Part shown: positions 23,379 to 35,785 of the stretch, one piece after another
How the letters are laid out: every line of letters begins with the position of its first letter
How positions within the stretch are numbered: position 1 is the stretch's first letter
Program-made: the position numbers and the translations under genes
Source: Papaver somniferum
Taxonomy: Eukaryota; Streptophyta; Magnoliopsida; Ranunculales; Papaveraceae
Direction: 5' to 3'
DNA: 64,000 nucleotides
Assembly (NCBI RefSeq): GCF_003573695.1
Contig: NW_020650970.1
Span: 142,091 to 206,090, forward strand
The notes under the pieces: generated by a model
What the model saw: only the letters and a program-made list of their open reading frames with translations
Told to the model about the DNA's origin: nothing
Databases searched by the model: none

Positions 23379-25351
23379 TGAAAAAGCGGGGGTCTAACAA
23401 CACCACCCAATATTTCACTTAGAAATATGTGTGGACAAATTCAAATATACTTTTAAGAGATCAACAAGACTCAATCAATTAAAAGTATATCAACGAGTTT
23501 ATATCTCTCTCTTGATTTGATTTACTCAAGCAGGTACTGCGAGTTCTAATCAAATACAAGGAATTACTCGGATGGTACCAAAGACCAATATCCGAGGATC
23601 AATCAATGGTAATAAACAACCAAAGGTTGGATTACTCCAATTGATGATCTGACGCACAACATGTATTATTTCAATTATAAAGATAAAACAATATAATGTG
23701 GAAACTGAAATAACACAGACTTATATTCCCGAAGAACAGGAACCAATCAATAATACCAGACTTATATTCCCGAAGAACAACTTAGTGTTATCAATCACCT
23801 CACAATAATCTTAATCGACGCAGCGAAAATAGATATTGCGGAATCACAAACGATGAGACGAAGTTTGTTTGTGATTACTTTTCTATCTTGCCTATCGGGG
23901 ATATAAAATCTCAAGCCAATTATTTCAATTGTACTCGTACGATAGAAGATGCAAGATCAGATCACACAACTACAAGAAAAGTAGTATCGGTCTGGCTTCA
24001 CAATCCCAATGAAGTCTTAAAGTCGTTAACCTGGTTTAGAAGAAGAAACCAAAGGTTAAAGGAGAATCGACTCTAGATTAGCACAACTAGTATCACACAG
24101 AATGTGTGGGTATTAGGTTTCCCAGTTGCTAGAGTTCTCCCTTATATACACTTTCAAATCAGGGTTTGCAATCAATGTTAGCTTAGTAACAAAGCATTCA
24201 ATATTCATCGTTAGATGAAAACCTGATTAGATTCAACCTAATATTTCTCAACCGTTAGATCGAAAACTTATCTTGTCACACACAAATGAAATGTCCAATT
24301 TTGGGTTTATGAACCGTACCCAAACATAAACATTTGTTGGTTCAACAAGTCAACCAAATGGTTAGCCATATGATTACTCTCATATCAACCTTATTCTTCT
24401 TTACCATAACTAGTTCAAATGACTCAAATGAACTAGTTAGAGAGTTGTTCAATTGCAAGGAAATCTTATGTAACTACACAAGACACAATTGAAGCAAAAT
24501 CGGTTTGATTCACTCGAATCGGTTCATGAACTTTATAGCCACGGTTTGCAAAAGAATTCCTTAGTTTATTTAAACATTAGTTAAAGAACAACCGATTTTA
24601 GATATAACCTGCTCAAGTTTGCGGACTGGGTTCGCGGACTTAAGCTCATGGAAGGAGTACACAAACCCAGCAGAAAATCTCGGGCCGAGAAGTTCGCGGA
24701 CTTGGCTCACGCCACTTCCATTTCTCTTGATCAACAAATTTCGCAAACTTTGGTTCAAGGAATAAGGACTTATACATATATGTGTTCCCACAACAATGCT
24801 TATATCCTACCAATGGTTATGTAATATAAACTCTCATTTCAATCATTGAAACATTCTCAGAGAACGTTATATAGCCGTTATTCACATACCATTTTTCGTC
24901 AAAGCAATTTTCAAAGTGATTGAAACATAACATGACTTTCGTCACTTGGTAAAGATGAATTCGGCTAAAGCGAAAGCTTACCAACACATATTTCGAGAAA
25001 TAGATAGGCGAGATAAACTCGACTCGAAATAGCAAATGTGTATAATGAAAGTCTATATATCAAAACGAATTTTGTCTCAAGAGTAGGAGAGAGAGTAAAT
25101 AGACTTTTGAGTGACAGATAAGTTCAAGTGCACATAGCTTTTAGTCGATGAAGATCCACCATTATCTTGAGTATTCCTTCGTCTTGTATGATGATTTCCA
25201 TGGATTCTTGAGCTCGACTACACTTTCTATCCTAATCCAAGACCTTAGCTCTAATAGGCTAGTAATAAAGACTTATAGTTTTGATCACTAATATTGACAA
25301 ACATGCTTGAGATAGCAACGCATCCGAGTTCGACCGAGCAATGCTCTAACA
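23379..25351 (-). mobile_element. 3' LTR of composite element B/C
   Basis: It is closer to LTR 29279-31564 than to element A's LTRs (for example AGCGGGGGT and GACTGCGAGTTC-type blocks). It is about 310 bp shorter because the stretch holding GTTAACGAGGAAACCGC is missing. At the deletion point TTATATTCCCGAAGAAC occurs twice, at 23722 and 23761. On the minus strand it begins TGTTAGAGCATTGC at 25351, after a purine tract ACAAAAGGGGATAT. Confidence 0.7.
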
Positions 25352-27034
25352 ATATCCCCTTTTGTCAATTTTAGTGGCAAAATTATTAATACATATGTAA
25401 TACAAAAATAAAATAAAATAACTTTTGTAGCTCCAATTCCACATGCATAATCTTCAACATTACTCGAAATCTTCGTCACTTCCAAGTATTCCAATGATCC
25501 CAAAGGTTGTAAGTTCAGCATCATCGTCGTTGAAGATCCGTAGCTATAACAACAAGAAAACAATAGTTCTCAATCATTGTTATACAGTGTCATAGTATTA
25601 TTACACAGCGTCAAAGTTCAATTGTATCACAACTTCAACAACAATACTATGGTGATACGTATCACTCCCTCTTAGTCAACACTCCATATCACATGGAAAC
25701 CACCCCCCCTTACATAATGATCCGAAAATCATATGTATTTTTAGTGTGAACTACATATTAATTCTCCCCCTTTTTGTCCATAAAATTGGCAAAGGTACAA
25801 GAACGGGATCCTAATGAAATTTCCGAAAGAGACATTTCATGACCAAAAGAAAGAACACACATCATCTTATTTAGATGAAATCATAAATCCGAAGCTAAAT
25901 GCATTCATCAAGGAGTTTAAAGATACAAGATAACCCCTATAATATTCCACAGCCCCACTCCCCACAAAGATTTGACAATTAAGTGCAAGTTCAAAAAGAA
26001 TTCCCCCCCATAAATGTCATTCCCAAGGGAACAAGAGCGACCTTAATTTCGAAAGAGAAAAGAAGGATTTCTTTGGACATAACAAATCACATACAAGTAT
26101 GAATTTGAATCCAAAATATTAAATTAACCACAAGAAGTTCATGATTAATTAAACCAAAAATGCTCAACATAAGAAACTTATGGAGACTTAAGAGGGCTCA
26201 ATTAGATTAATCACAAGTAAACCCATAATTAATCTAATCGAAATACACAACCAAATTAACCAAAAAAGTAATCAATTTAATTGGTCATACTCACATAAGG
26301 GAGTCTATGGAGAAATGACTAAGTTAAACAATCAACCCATTCATGAACGCTCAAACATAAGAAGACTTATGGAGTCATAACTAAATAACCAAACAAGATG
26401 ATTAATTTAGTTCAAAATGCTCAACATAAAATACCTTACGGAAAAACAACAAGGCTAATCATAAAAATAATCAACTTGGTTGTTTCGTGCTCAACATAAG
26501 ACACATTACGGAGCCACCCAGTAATACATAAAATATGGATCAGGGAAGATCAATTACTGCGGAATATACAAGGATTCCTTATATTTTCCATCACTATTTG
26601 CATAACGACATTTAATAGACATAATCCTTGCAAAAAAAAGATTCTAACCTATCTTCCATCAATAAATGACAATATAGGCTTAACTTTTTTATTTTTCAAA
26701 AGTCCATTCATTCTTTCATCAATACATGCATATCAATTCATGAACGACTTTACTTTTGACAAGATATGGGACAATCAAGTTCACGGATGCAAACACACAT
26801 ATCCCATAACAATATTGCAATATATAAAACCATAAAGATTAATACTGCAAAAATCATCTTCCAAACAATTTTAGAATTTAAACCAATAAATTTAAAAACA
26901 TGAAGATGAAAACGTTGGACATAGCTATGTGTAATCACAAAAAAAAGCTATTCCAATCTCTAATTATTCTTCTCAACAAAACAATAAAAATAGAAGATTT
27001 ACTAGACAAACTCCTATAAAGCATTTCACTTACA

Positions 27035-27352
27035 TTAAGTACACTTCTCAACCTCTCTGTATTCATCAAGCTCATCTTCAATCAAATCAATCCTCGATTC
27101 CAGATGATCCATCTTTTCTTCGAGTTTCTTGGAAGAAGCTTCAAGTTCACTTTTAGGGGCATAAACTTGTTCTAAGACTAGATTCATGGTTAAAGAGAGC
27201 TTATCAAACTGAGAGACAGAGATGTTCCCGTCCAGAGAGGAACCGTGAGTATCAGGGCTCATCATATCAGAAGAATCGAATCGTATCTTCTTAGAAGGAA
27301 AGAGAACAATCCAAACATCATCTTCATTACTATAAAGACTTGAAGAAGACAT
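27035..27352 (-). CDS. Coiled-coil ORF downstream of gag, element B
   Basis: 105 residues from an ATG. The acidic Ser-rich start is followed by a clear helical repeat (SKKLEEKMDHLESRIDLIED). It lies on the sense strand, separated from gag by about 490 bp, with its own start codon. It is open and shows no obvious damage, unlike the gag next to it. It recognises no Pfam family I know. It could be an accessory protein of this non-autonomous retroelement family or a relic of a host exon. Confidence 0.35.
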   Translation of the reverse strand: MSSSSLYSNEDDVWIVLFPSKKIRFDSSDMMSPDTHGSSLDGNISVSQFDKLSLTMNLVLEQVYAPKSELEASSKKLEEKMDHLESRIDLIEDELDEYREVEKCT

Positions 27353-27844
27353 GATACAGACGGTAGAAGAAATGTTTATGCTAAGGAGACAAACTTAATT
27401 ATAAAAGCAAGTGGGGATGGGATACAAATATCCAAAATTACCTTTGACCAAAACCCTAAAAAAATATCCACAGAAAAGAACCTTAACTGAAAACGTTTGA
27501 ACAAAAATCTTGGCTAAGTAACAAAAAAAAAAACTTTCATCACAACCCTCTTGAAGATTAAGATTTTTGTCTACCAGGGATAAACAAAAATCATCAATAC
27601 AGTATTACAAACTGTAGTTGTTCCAATTCTCCAAAGAATCGATTAGCTTCTTTTGAGGGTATGCAGTATGTGATGTACCTTGTTTTTGTTTTGCTTTTAT
27701 GAAAGAAGAGTTATATTCATCATTCTTTCTTTCTTTCAGCACAGATTTGAATACCTTGATTTCTGATTTTCGTAAACTATGCATTCTATTGGAAATCTAT
27801 TTTACAAAGGATAAGGGTTTTGTATGAGATTTCTTTTTCTTGTT

Positions 27845-29212
27845 CTACAAACAACGTTTGACATAGGAATGCTTTTTCTGTTTCATGGTGCCACATGTTT
27901 TAAGGTGAGCCTGATTATCATGTATGGAAATCACAGGAATAGATAAATTCTTGTGATTTTCTAAATTTTCCTTGTCGTCAGGGTGACTCAAAGATGAGGT
28001 ATAATCAGGAGGAATTTGCCGATAATTCATAGTCGAAAAGGTTCGATATGTTTTGTACGAATCAGGATTGATCAACTTCAATTTTAAGTTAGTCATTTGA
28101 TATTCCAGATTTTCAATCCTTTTTAAGACTTCCTTTACAGGATGAAGAATTTCAGAGGAAGTAAGATTGTTTATCATGGAATACTCAGAACTGTAGGGAG
28201 GATAGGTGTGATTATCAGCAAAAAGATTAAGAGAACCATCATAGATATCATCCTCGGGACAGTAGTCAAGAGTGGCCATCCATGCTTTAGTTATCTCACT
28301 CGTCTCCGTATCAGGACATTTTGAAGTATAGTGAATACTCCTATAGCACTTGAAACTGGAATTGTTATCATAGTTTTTCTGAAACTTTTTATTAATTGAC
28401 TGAGATTTCGTTTGAGACTTTCTTTTCCCATGTCTAAGATATTTCTTAAGATGTTGTATAAACAGTGACAAAATCGAATTAAAGCAATTATCGTCACTTT
28501 TATCAGTCAATTTAGAACGTCGAGACTTACGGTCAGATGCAACAACATGATTGCTAAATTGATGACTTTTCTCTCTTTGTTCAAGTTCAAGATCGAAAAT
28601 TTTCAACTTTCCACCAAGAGTATTTCTAGATAGTATATCAAGGTTATTTCCCTCAACGATGGCATGCTTCTTAGAATCGTATCTAGATGGCAGCGATTTG
28701 AGAATTTTCATTACAATGTCCTTTTCAGGAATAGTCTTACCCAATGCAAAGGATGCATTAACAATTTCAGACACTTTGTGATTAAACTCATCAAATGTTT
28801 CTTCATCTGCCATACGAAGGTTTTACCAATCGGAATTAAGGTTTTGAAGCCTAGCTTCCTTTTCACTGGAGTTACCTTCGAATACGGTTTCCAAGATATC
28901 CCAAGCTTCTTGCGACTTAGTGCAATTAGTTACATGGTGCTGAAGATTTGGGGTAATGGCATGTATGATCGCATTTAAACCGTCGGAGTTTTGCTTTGCA
29001 GCAAGTATCTCAGCAGGGATGTATTCACCAATAGGTTTGGGAACGTTTACATCTCCAACTGCCACAACGGAAGGATCATAGCCATTAACAACATATACAC
29101 ATGATTGAAAATCACGCGCTAGAAGAAAAGCTCGCATATAAATTTTCCATTATAAGTAATTAGAGCCATCGAAGACTGGTGGTACGTTAATAGAGATAGC
29201 ACCTCTGTCCAT
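27845..29212 (-). pseudogene. Copia-type Gag (DUF4219/UBN2), element B, broken
   Basis: From ATG at 29212 the frame has PPVFDGSNYL, a stop codon, then WKIYMRAFL, the typical DUF4219 start of plant Copia Gag. It goes on through ITPNLQHHVTNCTKSQEAWDILETVFEG (UBN2). A frame change near 28815-28823 leads into ETFDEFNHKVSEIVN, LKSLPSRYD and a basic segment. The zinc knuckle is eroded to KCYRSIHYTSKC and lacks one Cys and spacer residues. The C-terminal 150 residues are unlike those of element A. There are thus at least three lesions: the in-frame stop, the frameshift and the lost knuckle. Confidence 0.75.
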
Positions 29213-29264
29213 AGAGTCAGATCGCTACAAACACATACTTGTAAAGTCTTAAACGTGTTTTCCT

Positions 29265-29276
29265 GCTCTGATACCA
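29265..29276 (-). other. Primer-binding site of element B
   Basis: TGGTATCAGAGC on the minus strand, two bases (AT) inside the LTR end at 29279. It is complementary to the 3' end of initiator tRNA-Met. Confidence 0.85.
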
Positions 29277-29278
29277 AT

Positions 29279-31564
29279 TGAAAAAGCGGGGGTATAACAA
29301 CACCACCCAATATTTCACTTAGAAATTTGTATGGACAAACTCGAATATTTTTTTAAGAGAATCAACAAGACTCAATCAATTAAAAGTATATCAACGAGTT
29401 TATATCTCTCTGTTGATTTGATTTACTCAAGTAGGGACTGCGAGTTCTAATCAAATACAAGGAATAACTCGGATGGTACCAAAGACCAATATCCGAGGAT
29501 CAATCAATGACAATCAACAACCAAAGGTTGGATTGCTCTAATTGATGATATAACACACAATCTATATTATTTCAATTATAAAGATAAAACAATATAATGC
29601 GGAACTTAAATAACACAGACAACAGAAATTTTGTTAACGAGGAAACCGCAAATGCAGAAAAACCCTGGGACCTAGTCCAGATTGAACACACACTGTATTA
29701 AGCTGTTACAGACACTAGCCTACTCCAAACTAACTTCGGTCTGGACTGTAGTTGAACCCTAATCAATCTCACACTGATCCAAGGTACAATTATGCTCTTA
29801 CGCCTCTGATCCCAGCACGATTCTACGTACTTAATAAACAAATCTGTATCACACGGAAAAGTCTACGATAATAGATAAATCCGTCTCCCACGATTATACC
29901 TACGAGTTTTGTTCAGTCTTTTGATAAATCAAGGTGAACATGAACCAATCGATAATACCATACTTATATTCCCGAAAAAAAACTTAGTATTATCAATCAC
30001 CTCACAATCATCTTAATCGACGCAGCGAAAAAAGATATTGCGGAATCACAAACTATGAGACGAAGTTTGTTTGTGATTGCTTTTCTATCTTTCCTATCGG
30101 AGATATAAAATCTCAAGCCAATTATTTCAATTATAATCATAGATAGAAGATGCAAGATCAGATCACACAACTACAAGAAAAGTAGTATCGGTCTGGCTTC
30201 ACAATCCCAATGAAGTCTTTAAGTCGTTAACCTGGTTTATAAGAAGAAACCAAAGGTTAAAGGAGAATCGACTCTATCTTAGTACAACTAGTATCACACA
30301 GAATGTGTGGGGATTAGGTTTCCCAGTTGCTAGAGTTCTCCCTTATATACACTTTCAAATCAGGATTTCCAATCAATGTTAGCTTAGTAACAAAGCATTC
30401 AGTATTCACCGTTAGATGAAAACATGATTATATTCAAGTTAATATTTCTCAACCGTTAGATCGAAAACTTAGCTTGGCACACACAAATGAAATGTCCAAT
30501 TTTGGGTTTAGGAACCGTACCCAAACATTAACATTTGTTGGTTCAACAAGTCAACCAAATGGTTAGCCATATGATTACTCTCATATCAACCTTATTCTTC
30601 TTTACCATAACTAGTTCAAATGACTCAAATGAACTAGTTAGAGAGTTGTTCAATTGCAAGGAAATATTATGTAACTACACAAGACACAATTGATGCAAAA
30701 TCGGTTTGATTCACTCGAATCGGTTCATGAACTTTATATCCACGGTTTGCAAAAGAATTCCTTAGTTTATTCAAACATTAGTTAAAGAACAACCGATTTT
30801 AGATATAACCTGCTCAAGTTCGCGGACTGGGTTCGCGGACTTAAGCTCATGGAAGAAGTACACAAACTCCAGCAGAAAATCTCGGGCCGAGAAGTTCCGC
30901 AATTTTGCGAACTGAGTTCGCGAACTTGGCTCGCTCTACTTCCATTTCTCTTGATCAACAAAGTTCGCAAACTTTGGTTCAAGGAATAAGGACTTATATA
31001 TATGTGTGTTTCCACAACAATGCTTATATCATACCAATGGTTATGTAATCTAAACTCTCATTTCAATTATTGAAACATTCTTAGAGAACGTTATATAGCC
31101 GTTATTCACAACCATTTTTCGTCAGAGCAATTTTCAAAGTGATTGAAACATAACATGACTTTCATCACTTGGTAAAGATGAATTCGGCTAAATAAAGCTT
31201 ACCAACACACATTTCGAGAAATAGATAGGAGAGATAAACTCGACTCGAAATAGCAAATGTGTATAATGAAAGTATATATTCAAAACGACTTTTGTCTCAA
31301 GAGTAGGATATAGTAAATAGACTTTTGAGTGACAGATAAGTTCAAGTCTCCACATACCTTTTAGTCGATGAAGATCCACCAGTTCCTTGAGTAGTCCTTG
31401 TCTTATATGCTGATTGCCATGATTCTTGAGCATACACTTTTATCCTAATCCAAGACCTTAGCTCTAATAGGCTAGTAATCAAGACTTATAGTTTTGATCA
31501 CTAATATTGACAAACATGCTTGAGATAGAAACGCATGCGAGTTCGACCGAGCAATGCTCTAACA
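29279..31564 (-). mobile_element. Central LTR shared by elements B and C
   Basis: 2286 bp, TG...CA ends (TGTTAGAGCATTGCTCGG ... CGCTTTTTCA). On its low side are a PBS and gag, so it acts as the 5' LTR of B. On its high side is a polypurine tract GAAAAAGGGGAGAT and 3' internal sequence, so it acts as the 3' LTR of C. This is the LTR-internal-LTR-internal pattern of tandem elements. Confidence 0.75.
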
Positions 31565-32457
31565 ATCTCCCCTTTTTCAATTTTAGTGGCAAAACTATTA
31601 ATACATATGGAATACAAAAAAAATTAACTTTTGTAGCTCTTATTCCACATGCCTATCTTCAACATTACTCGAAATCTTCGTCACTTCCAAGTACTCCAAT
31701 GATCCAAAGTTTGTAAGTTCAGCATCATCGTCGTTGAAAATCGTAGCTATAATAACAAGAAAACAATAGTTCTCAATCATTGTTATATAGTTGTCATAGT
31801 ATCATTACAAACATCAAAGTTCAATTATATCACACTTCAACAACAATACTATGGTGATATGTATCACTCCCCCTTATTCAATACACCATCTCACATGGAA
31901 ACCACTCCCCCTTACATAATGATCCGAAAACCATATGTTTGTAGTGTGAACTACATATTAATTCTCCCCCTTTTTGTCAATAAAATTGGCAAAGGTACAA
32001 GAACGGGATCCTAATGAAATTTCCGAAAGAGACATTTCATGACCAAAAGAAAGAACACACATCATCTTATTTAGATGCAATCATAAATCCGAATTTAAAT
32101 GCATTCATCAAGGAGTTTAAAGATACAAGATAACCCCTATAATATTCCACAGCCCCACTCTCCACAAAGATTTGACAATTAAGCGCAAGTTCAAAAAGAA
32201 CTCTCCCCATAAAATGTCATTCCCAAGGGAACAACAAGAGCGACCTTAATTTCGAAAGAGAAAAGAAGGATTTCTTTGGACATAAAAATCACATACAAGT
32301 ATGAATTTGAATCCAAAATATTAAATTAACCACAAGAAGTTCATGATTAATTAAACCAAAAATTCTCAACACAAGTAAACTTATGGAGACTTAAGAGCGC
32401 TGAATTAGGTTAATCACAAGTAACGCATGCGAGTTCGACCGAGCAATGCTCTAAAAT
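31565..32457 (-). mobile_element. Truncated internal region of element C plus LTR-start stub
   Basis: 857 bp of 3' internal sequence matching 25352-26225 of element B, ending at AATCACAAGTAA. A stub of about 33 bp of LTR start (CGCATGCGAGTTCGACCG) at 32422-32455 follows. The gag part and most of the 5' LTR of C are deleted. The next bases return to element A's LTR, with a near-copy (TAAGG) of the flank CAAGG at 23374. Confidence 0.6.
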
Positions 32458-34068
32458 TAAGGTGAACAGGAAACAATTGATAAACCAGACTTATTTTCCC
32501 GAAGAACACCTAGTATTATCAATCACCTCACAATAATCCTAATCGACGCAGCAAAAAAGATATTGTGGAATCACAAATGATGAGACGAAGTGTTTGTGAT
32601 TTTTCATATCTTGCCTATCGGAGATATCAATCTCAAGCCAATTATTATAATTGTACTCGGACGATAGAAACAGCAAGACCAGATCACACAACTACGAGAA
32701 AGTAGTATCGGTCTGGCTTCACAATCCCAATGAAGTCTTTAAGTCGTTAACCTGGTTTAGAAGAAGAAACCAAAGGTTAAAGGAGAGTCGACTCTAGCTT
32801 AGCATAACTAGTATCACACAGAAGGTGTGTGGATTAGGTATCCCAGTTGCTAGAGCTCTCCCTTATATAGTCTTTCAAATCAGGGCTTGCAATCAATGTT
32901 AGCTTGGTAACAAAGCATTCAATATTCATCGTTAGATGAAAACCTTATTTCGATTCAAGCTAATATCTTTCAACCGTTAGATCGAAAATTAGCTTGTTAC
33001 ACACAAATGAAATGAGCGTTTCTAGGATTGTGTAACCGTACCCAAACTTGTACATTTGTTGGTTCAACAATAGTCAACCAAATGGTTAGCCATATGATCA
33101 CTTTCATATCAACCATATTCTTCTTCACCATAACTAGTTCTAGTGACTCAAATGAACTAGTTAGAGAGTTGTTCAATTGCAAGGAAATCTTATGTAACTA
33201 CAAGACACAATCGAAGCAAAAACGATTTGATTCACTCGAATCGGTTCATGAACTATTTATCCACGGTTTGCATTTGCATTCCTTAATTTATATAAGAATA
33301 AGTTCAAATCATCGTTTTTAGATATAACTACTCAAGTTCGCGGACTGGGTTCGCGGACTTAAATTCCCGGACGGAGTTCACAAACTCCAGCAGAATTGTC
33401 GGGACAAGAACTTCCGCCAGTTCGCGGACTTGGCTCACACCACCATGCCGGTTCTCTTGATCAACAAAGTTCGCAAACTTCGGTTCAAGGAATAAGGACT
33501 TATACATATATGTGTTTCCACAACATTGCTTATATCCTCCAATGGTTATATAATCTAAACTCTCAAACTTGATTCTTAGAGGACGTTGATATTCTATAGT
33601 TGTTATTCACAAACTATTTTACATCAAAGTAAGCAATTTCCAAAGTGATTGAAACTTGTCATGACTTTCGTCACTAGGTAAATATGAGCTTGTTAAAGCG
33701 AAAGCTTACCAACACATATTTCGAGAAATAAATAGGAGAGATAAACTGGCTCGAATTAGCAAATGTGTATAATCAAGTCTATATAGAAAAGACTTTTGTC
33801 TCAAGATAGGAGATAAATAGACTTTTGTGATAGATAATTCAAGTCTCCACATACCTTTTAGTCGATGAAGATCCACCGGTTCCTTGGGTAGTCCTTCGTC
33901 TTGTATGATGATTGCCATGGAGTTCTTGAGCTCAACTACACTTTCTATACTAGTCCGAGACCTTAGCTATATAGACTATAAATCAAGACTTATAGTTTTG
34001 ATCACAAACATTGATAAACATGTTTGAGATAGCAACGCATGCGAGTTCGACCGAGCAATGCTCTAGCA
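32458..34068 (-). mobile_element. 5' LTR of element A, 5' portion
   Basis: 1606 bp after the flank repeat, matching 17250-18857. On the minus strand it starts TGCTAGAGCATTGC at 34068. Added to 22646-23378 it gives 2339-2346 bp, the length of the intact 3' LTR. This supports a single insertion of B/C into this LTR. Confidence 0.7.
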
Positions 34069-34812
34069 CAATTAGTTCCTGTTCACCTTGATTTTATCAA
34101 AAGACATAACAAAACTTGTAGGTTTATCTGTGGGAGACATATTTATCTATTATCATAGACTTTTCAGTGTGACACATTTGATTTAAGTCTTCGACTTTGG
34201 GTCGTAGCAACTCTTGGTTGTGGGTAAGATCAGCTAAGGGAATCAAGTGCGTAGCATCCTGTTGGGATCAGAGACGTAAGGAGCAAAACTGTACCTTGAA
34301 TCAGTGTGAGATTGATTGGGGTTCAACTACAGTCCAGACCGAAGTTAGTTTGTAGTAGGCTAGTGTCTGTAGCGGCTTAATACAATGTGGTGTTCAATCT
34401 GGACTAGGTCCCGGGGTTTTTCTGCATTTGCGGTTTCCTCGTTAACAAAATTTTGGTGTTTGTGTTATTCTTTACAGCATTATATTTTGTTATATAATTG
34501 AAATATCACAGGTTGTGCGTTGTATCGATCAATTGTGAAATCCAACCTTTGGTTATTGATTGGAAATTGATTGATCCTTAGATATTGGTTTGGTACCATC
34601 CAAGTTTATATCTCTTGCATTTAATAAAGACTCGCATATTTCTATTTGCTTAGTATAGATTAAATCAAGAGATCGAGATAATAACTCCTTGATATACTTT
34701 TTATTAAGATTAAGTCTGACTGTCTTGTTGATTCTCTTAAAAGTGTATTAGAGTTAGTTCATACAGATTGCTAATCGAAATATTGGGTGAGTTATTAGAC
34801 TCCCACATTTTC
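34069..34812 (+). mobile_element. LTR fragment (3' third), plus orientation, right arm
   Basis: It reads GTTCCTGTTCACCTTG through to CCCACATTTTCA near 34812, the end of the same LTR family but in the opposite orientation to element A. It is a more diverged copy. It directly abuts the start of element A's 5' LTR. Its own first 1.6 kb is missing. Confidence 0.6.
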
Positions 34813-35785
34813 ACATTTCATCAGAGGTAGGTTCACAAATTTATATTTTACAAAGACACAATAGATAATTTGTTCCTAGTGGAGCTAGCACAATTGAGAA
34901 TGAGCTCATCCTTGAGATCAAGCGATCTAGTCGTCAAGGGATCGAATTTCTACTAGTAAGAAACTCTAATTTGATAAACACAGCTTACAGAACGAAAGTT
35001 TTTACTTCCCAAATGAGTAAATAAACTAACGCCACAAAGGTATTTCAATATTTATTGAATGAAAAGCGATAAGGTCAGGGAAGTCAAAATAAACCACCAT
35101 GATTTTTTCTTTGGTTTCTAGGTTTCATATTTCATTTAATATTCTATTTTTGTCTGAATTCCCTGTTCAATATTTTCTATCATTTTATCAAGATTTTTGT
35201 CTTAATTTTATGTTTTTTTCTTTATGTATCTTTTTTCTACTTCTCTAATCTCTTTGATTTCTTGATGGAAAATCAATTTCTTGAATTGCTTGTTTTCCAG
35301 GATCGGTTTTGCAGCAATGCCCTATCATATCAGTTGGCATTTTTCAAGTTTGTATCATCATAACTGGCATATTTACATTTGGCTAAAGCACTAGTGCCTC
35401 AGTTTCTAGTTCTCTTTATTACTCGCATCATGAATTTCAACACTTATCTTCATCGGGTGTCTCATGATATATAGTAGTTCGCTATATAGAAATGGGTACT
35501 TTACTTCAATTTGATCCTTGTATTCTAGCCTTTTTATTCATTATATCTTTTTCATCAACACCACATACTCTTTTTTCAGTCTTCTTTGACATCTCTTCCT
35601 TTATACTCTTGTTAAATGCTAATTATCTCTTTGTTTCCCTCTATACCCTTCCCAAAAAAAACAATTTCTCTTATTTCTTATTAGAAAGCATATCAATTGT
35701 ACGTATTACCCAAAAAATTGAGGTAGATTATACTGATTAATAACCAATTAAAAGTAAGGGTTGTAACTTGTATCTCACTTTAACA
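34813..35785. other. AT-rich spacer with a right-arm-only block
   Basis: No recognisable gene. 35508-35785 (about 275 bp) is absent from the left arm, where GGTACTTTACTTT joins CAATGCTATTTTC directly. An 82-codon hydrophobic frame at 35492-35740 lies almost wholly in this extra block and is not convincing. Confidence 0.45.

Larger units (their letters stand above)
25352..29278 (-). mobile_element. Internal region of element B
   Basis: From the PBS at 29276 down: gag with UBN2-type N-terminus (29212-27845), a small coiled-coil frame (27352-27035), then about 1.65 kb of non-coding 3' region alignable with that of element A but with a different gag. There is no pol. The purine tract before the 3' LTR is ACAAAAGGGGATAT. 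Confidence 0.65.
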
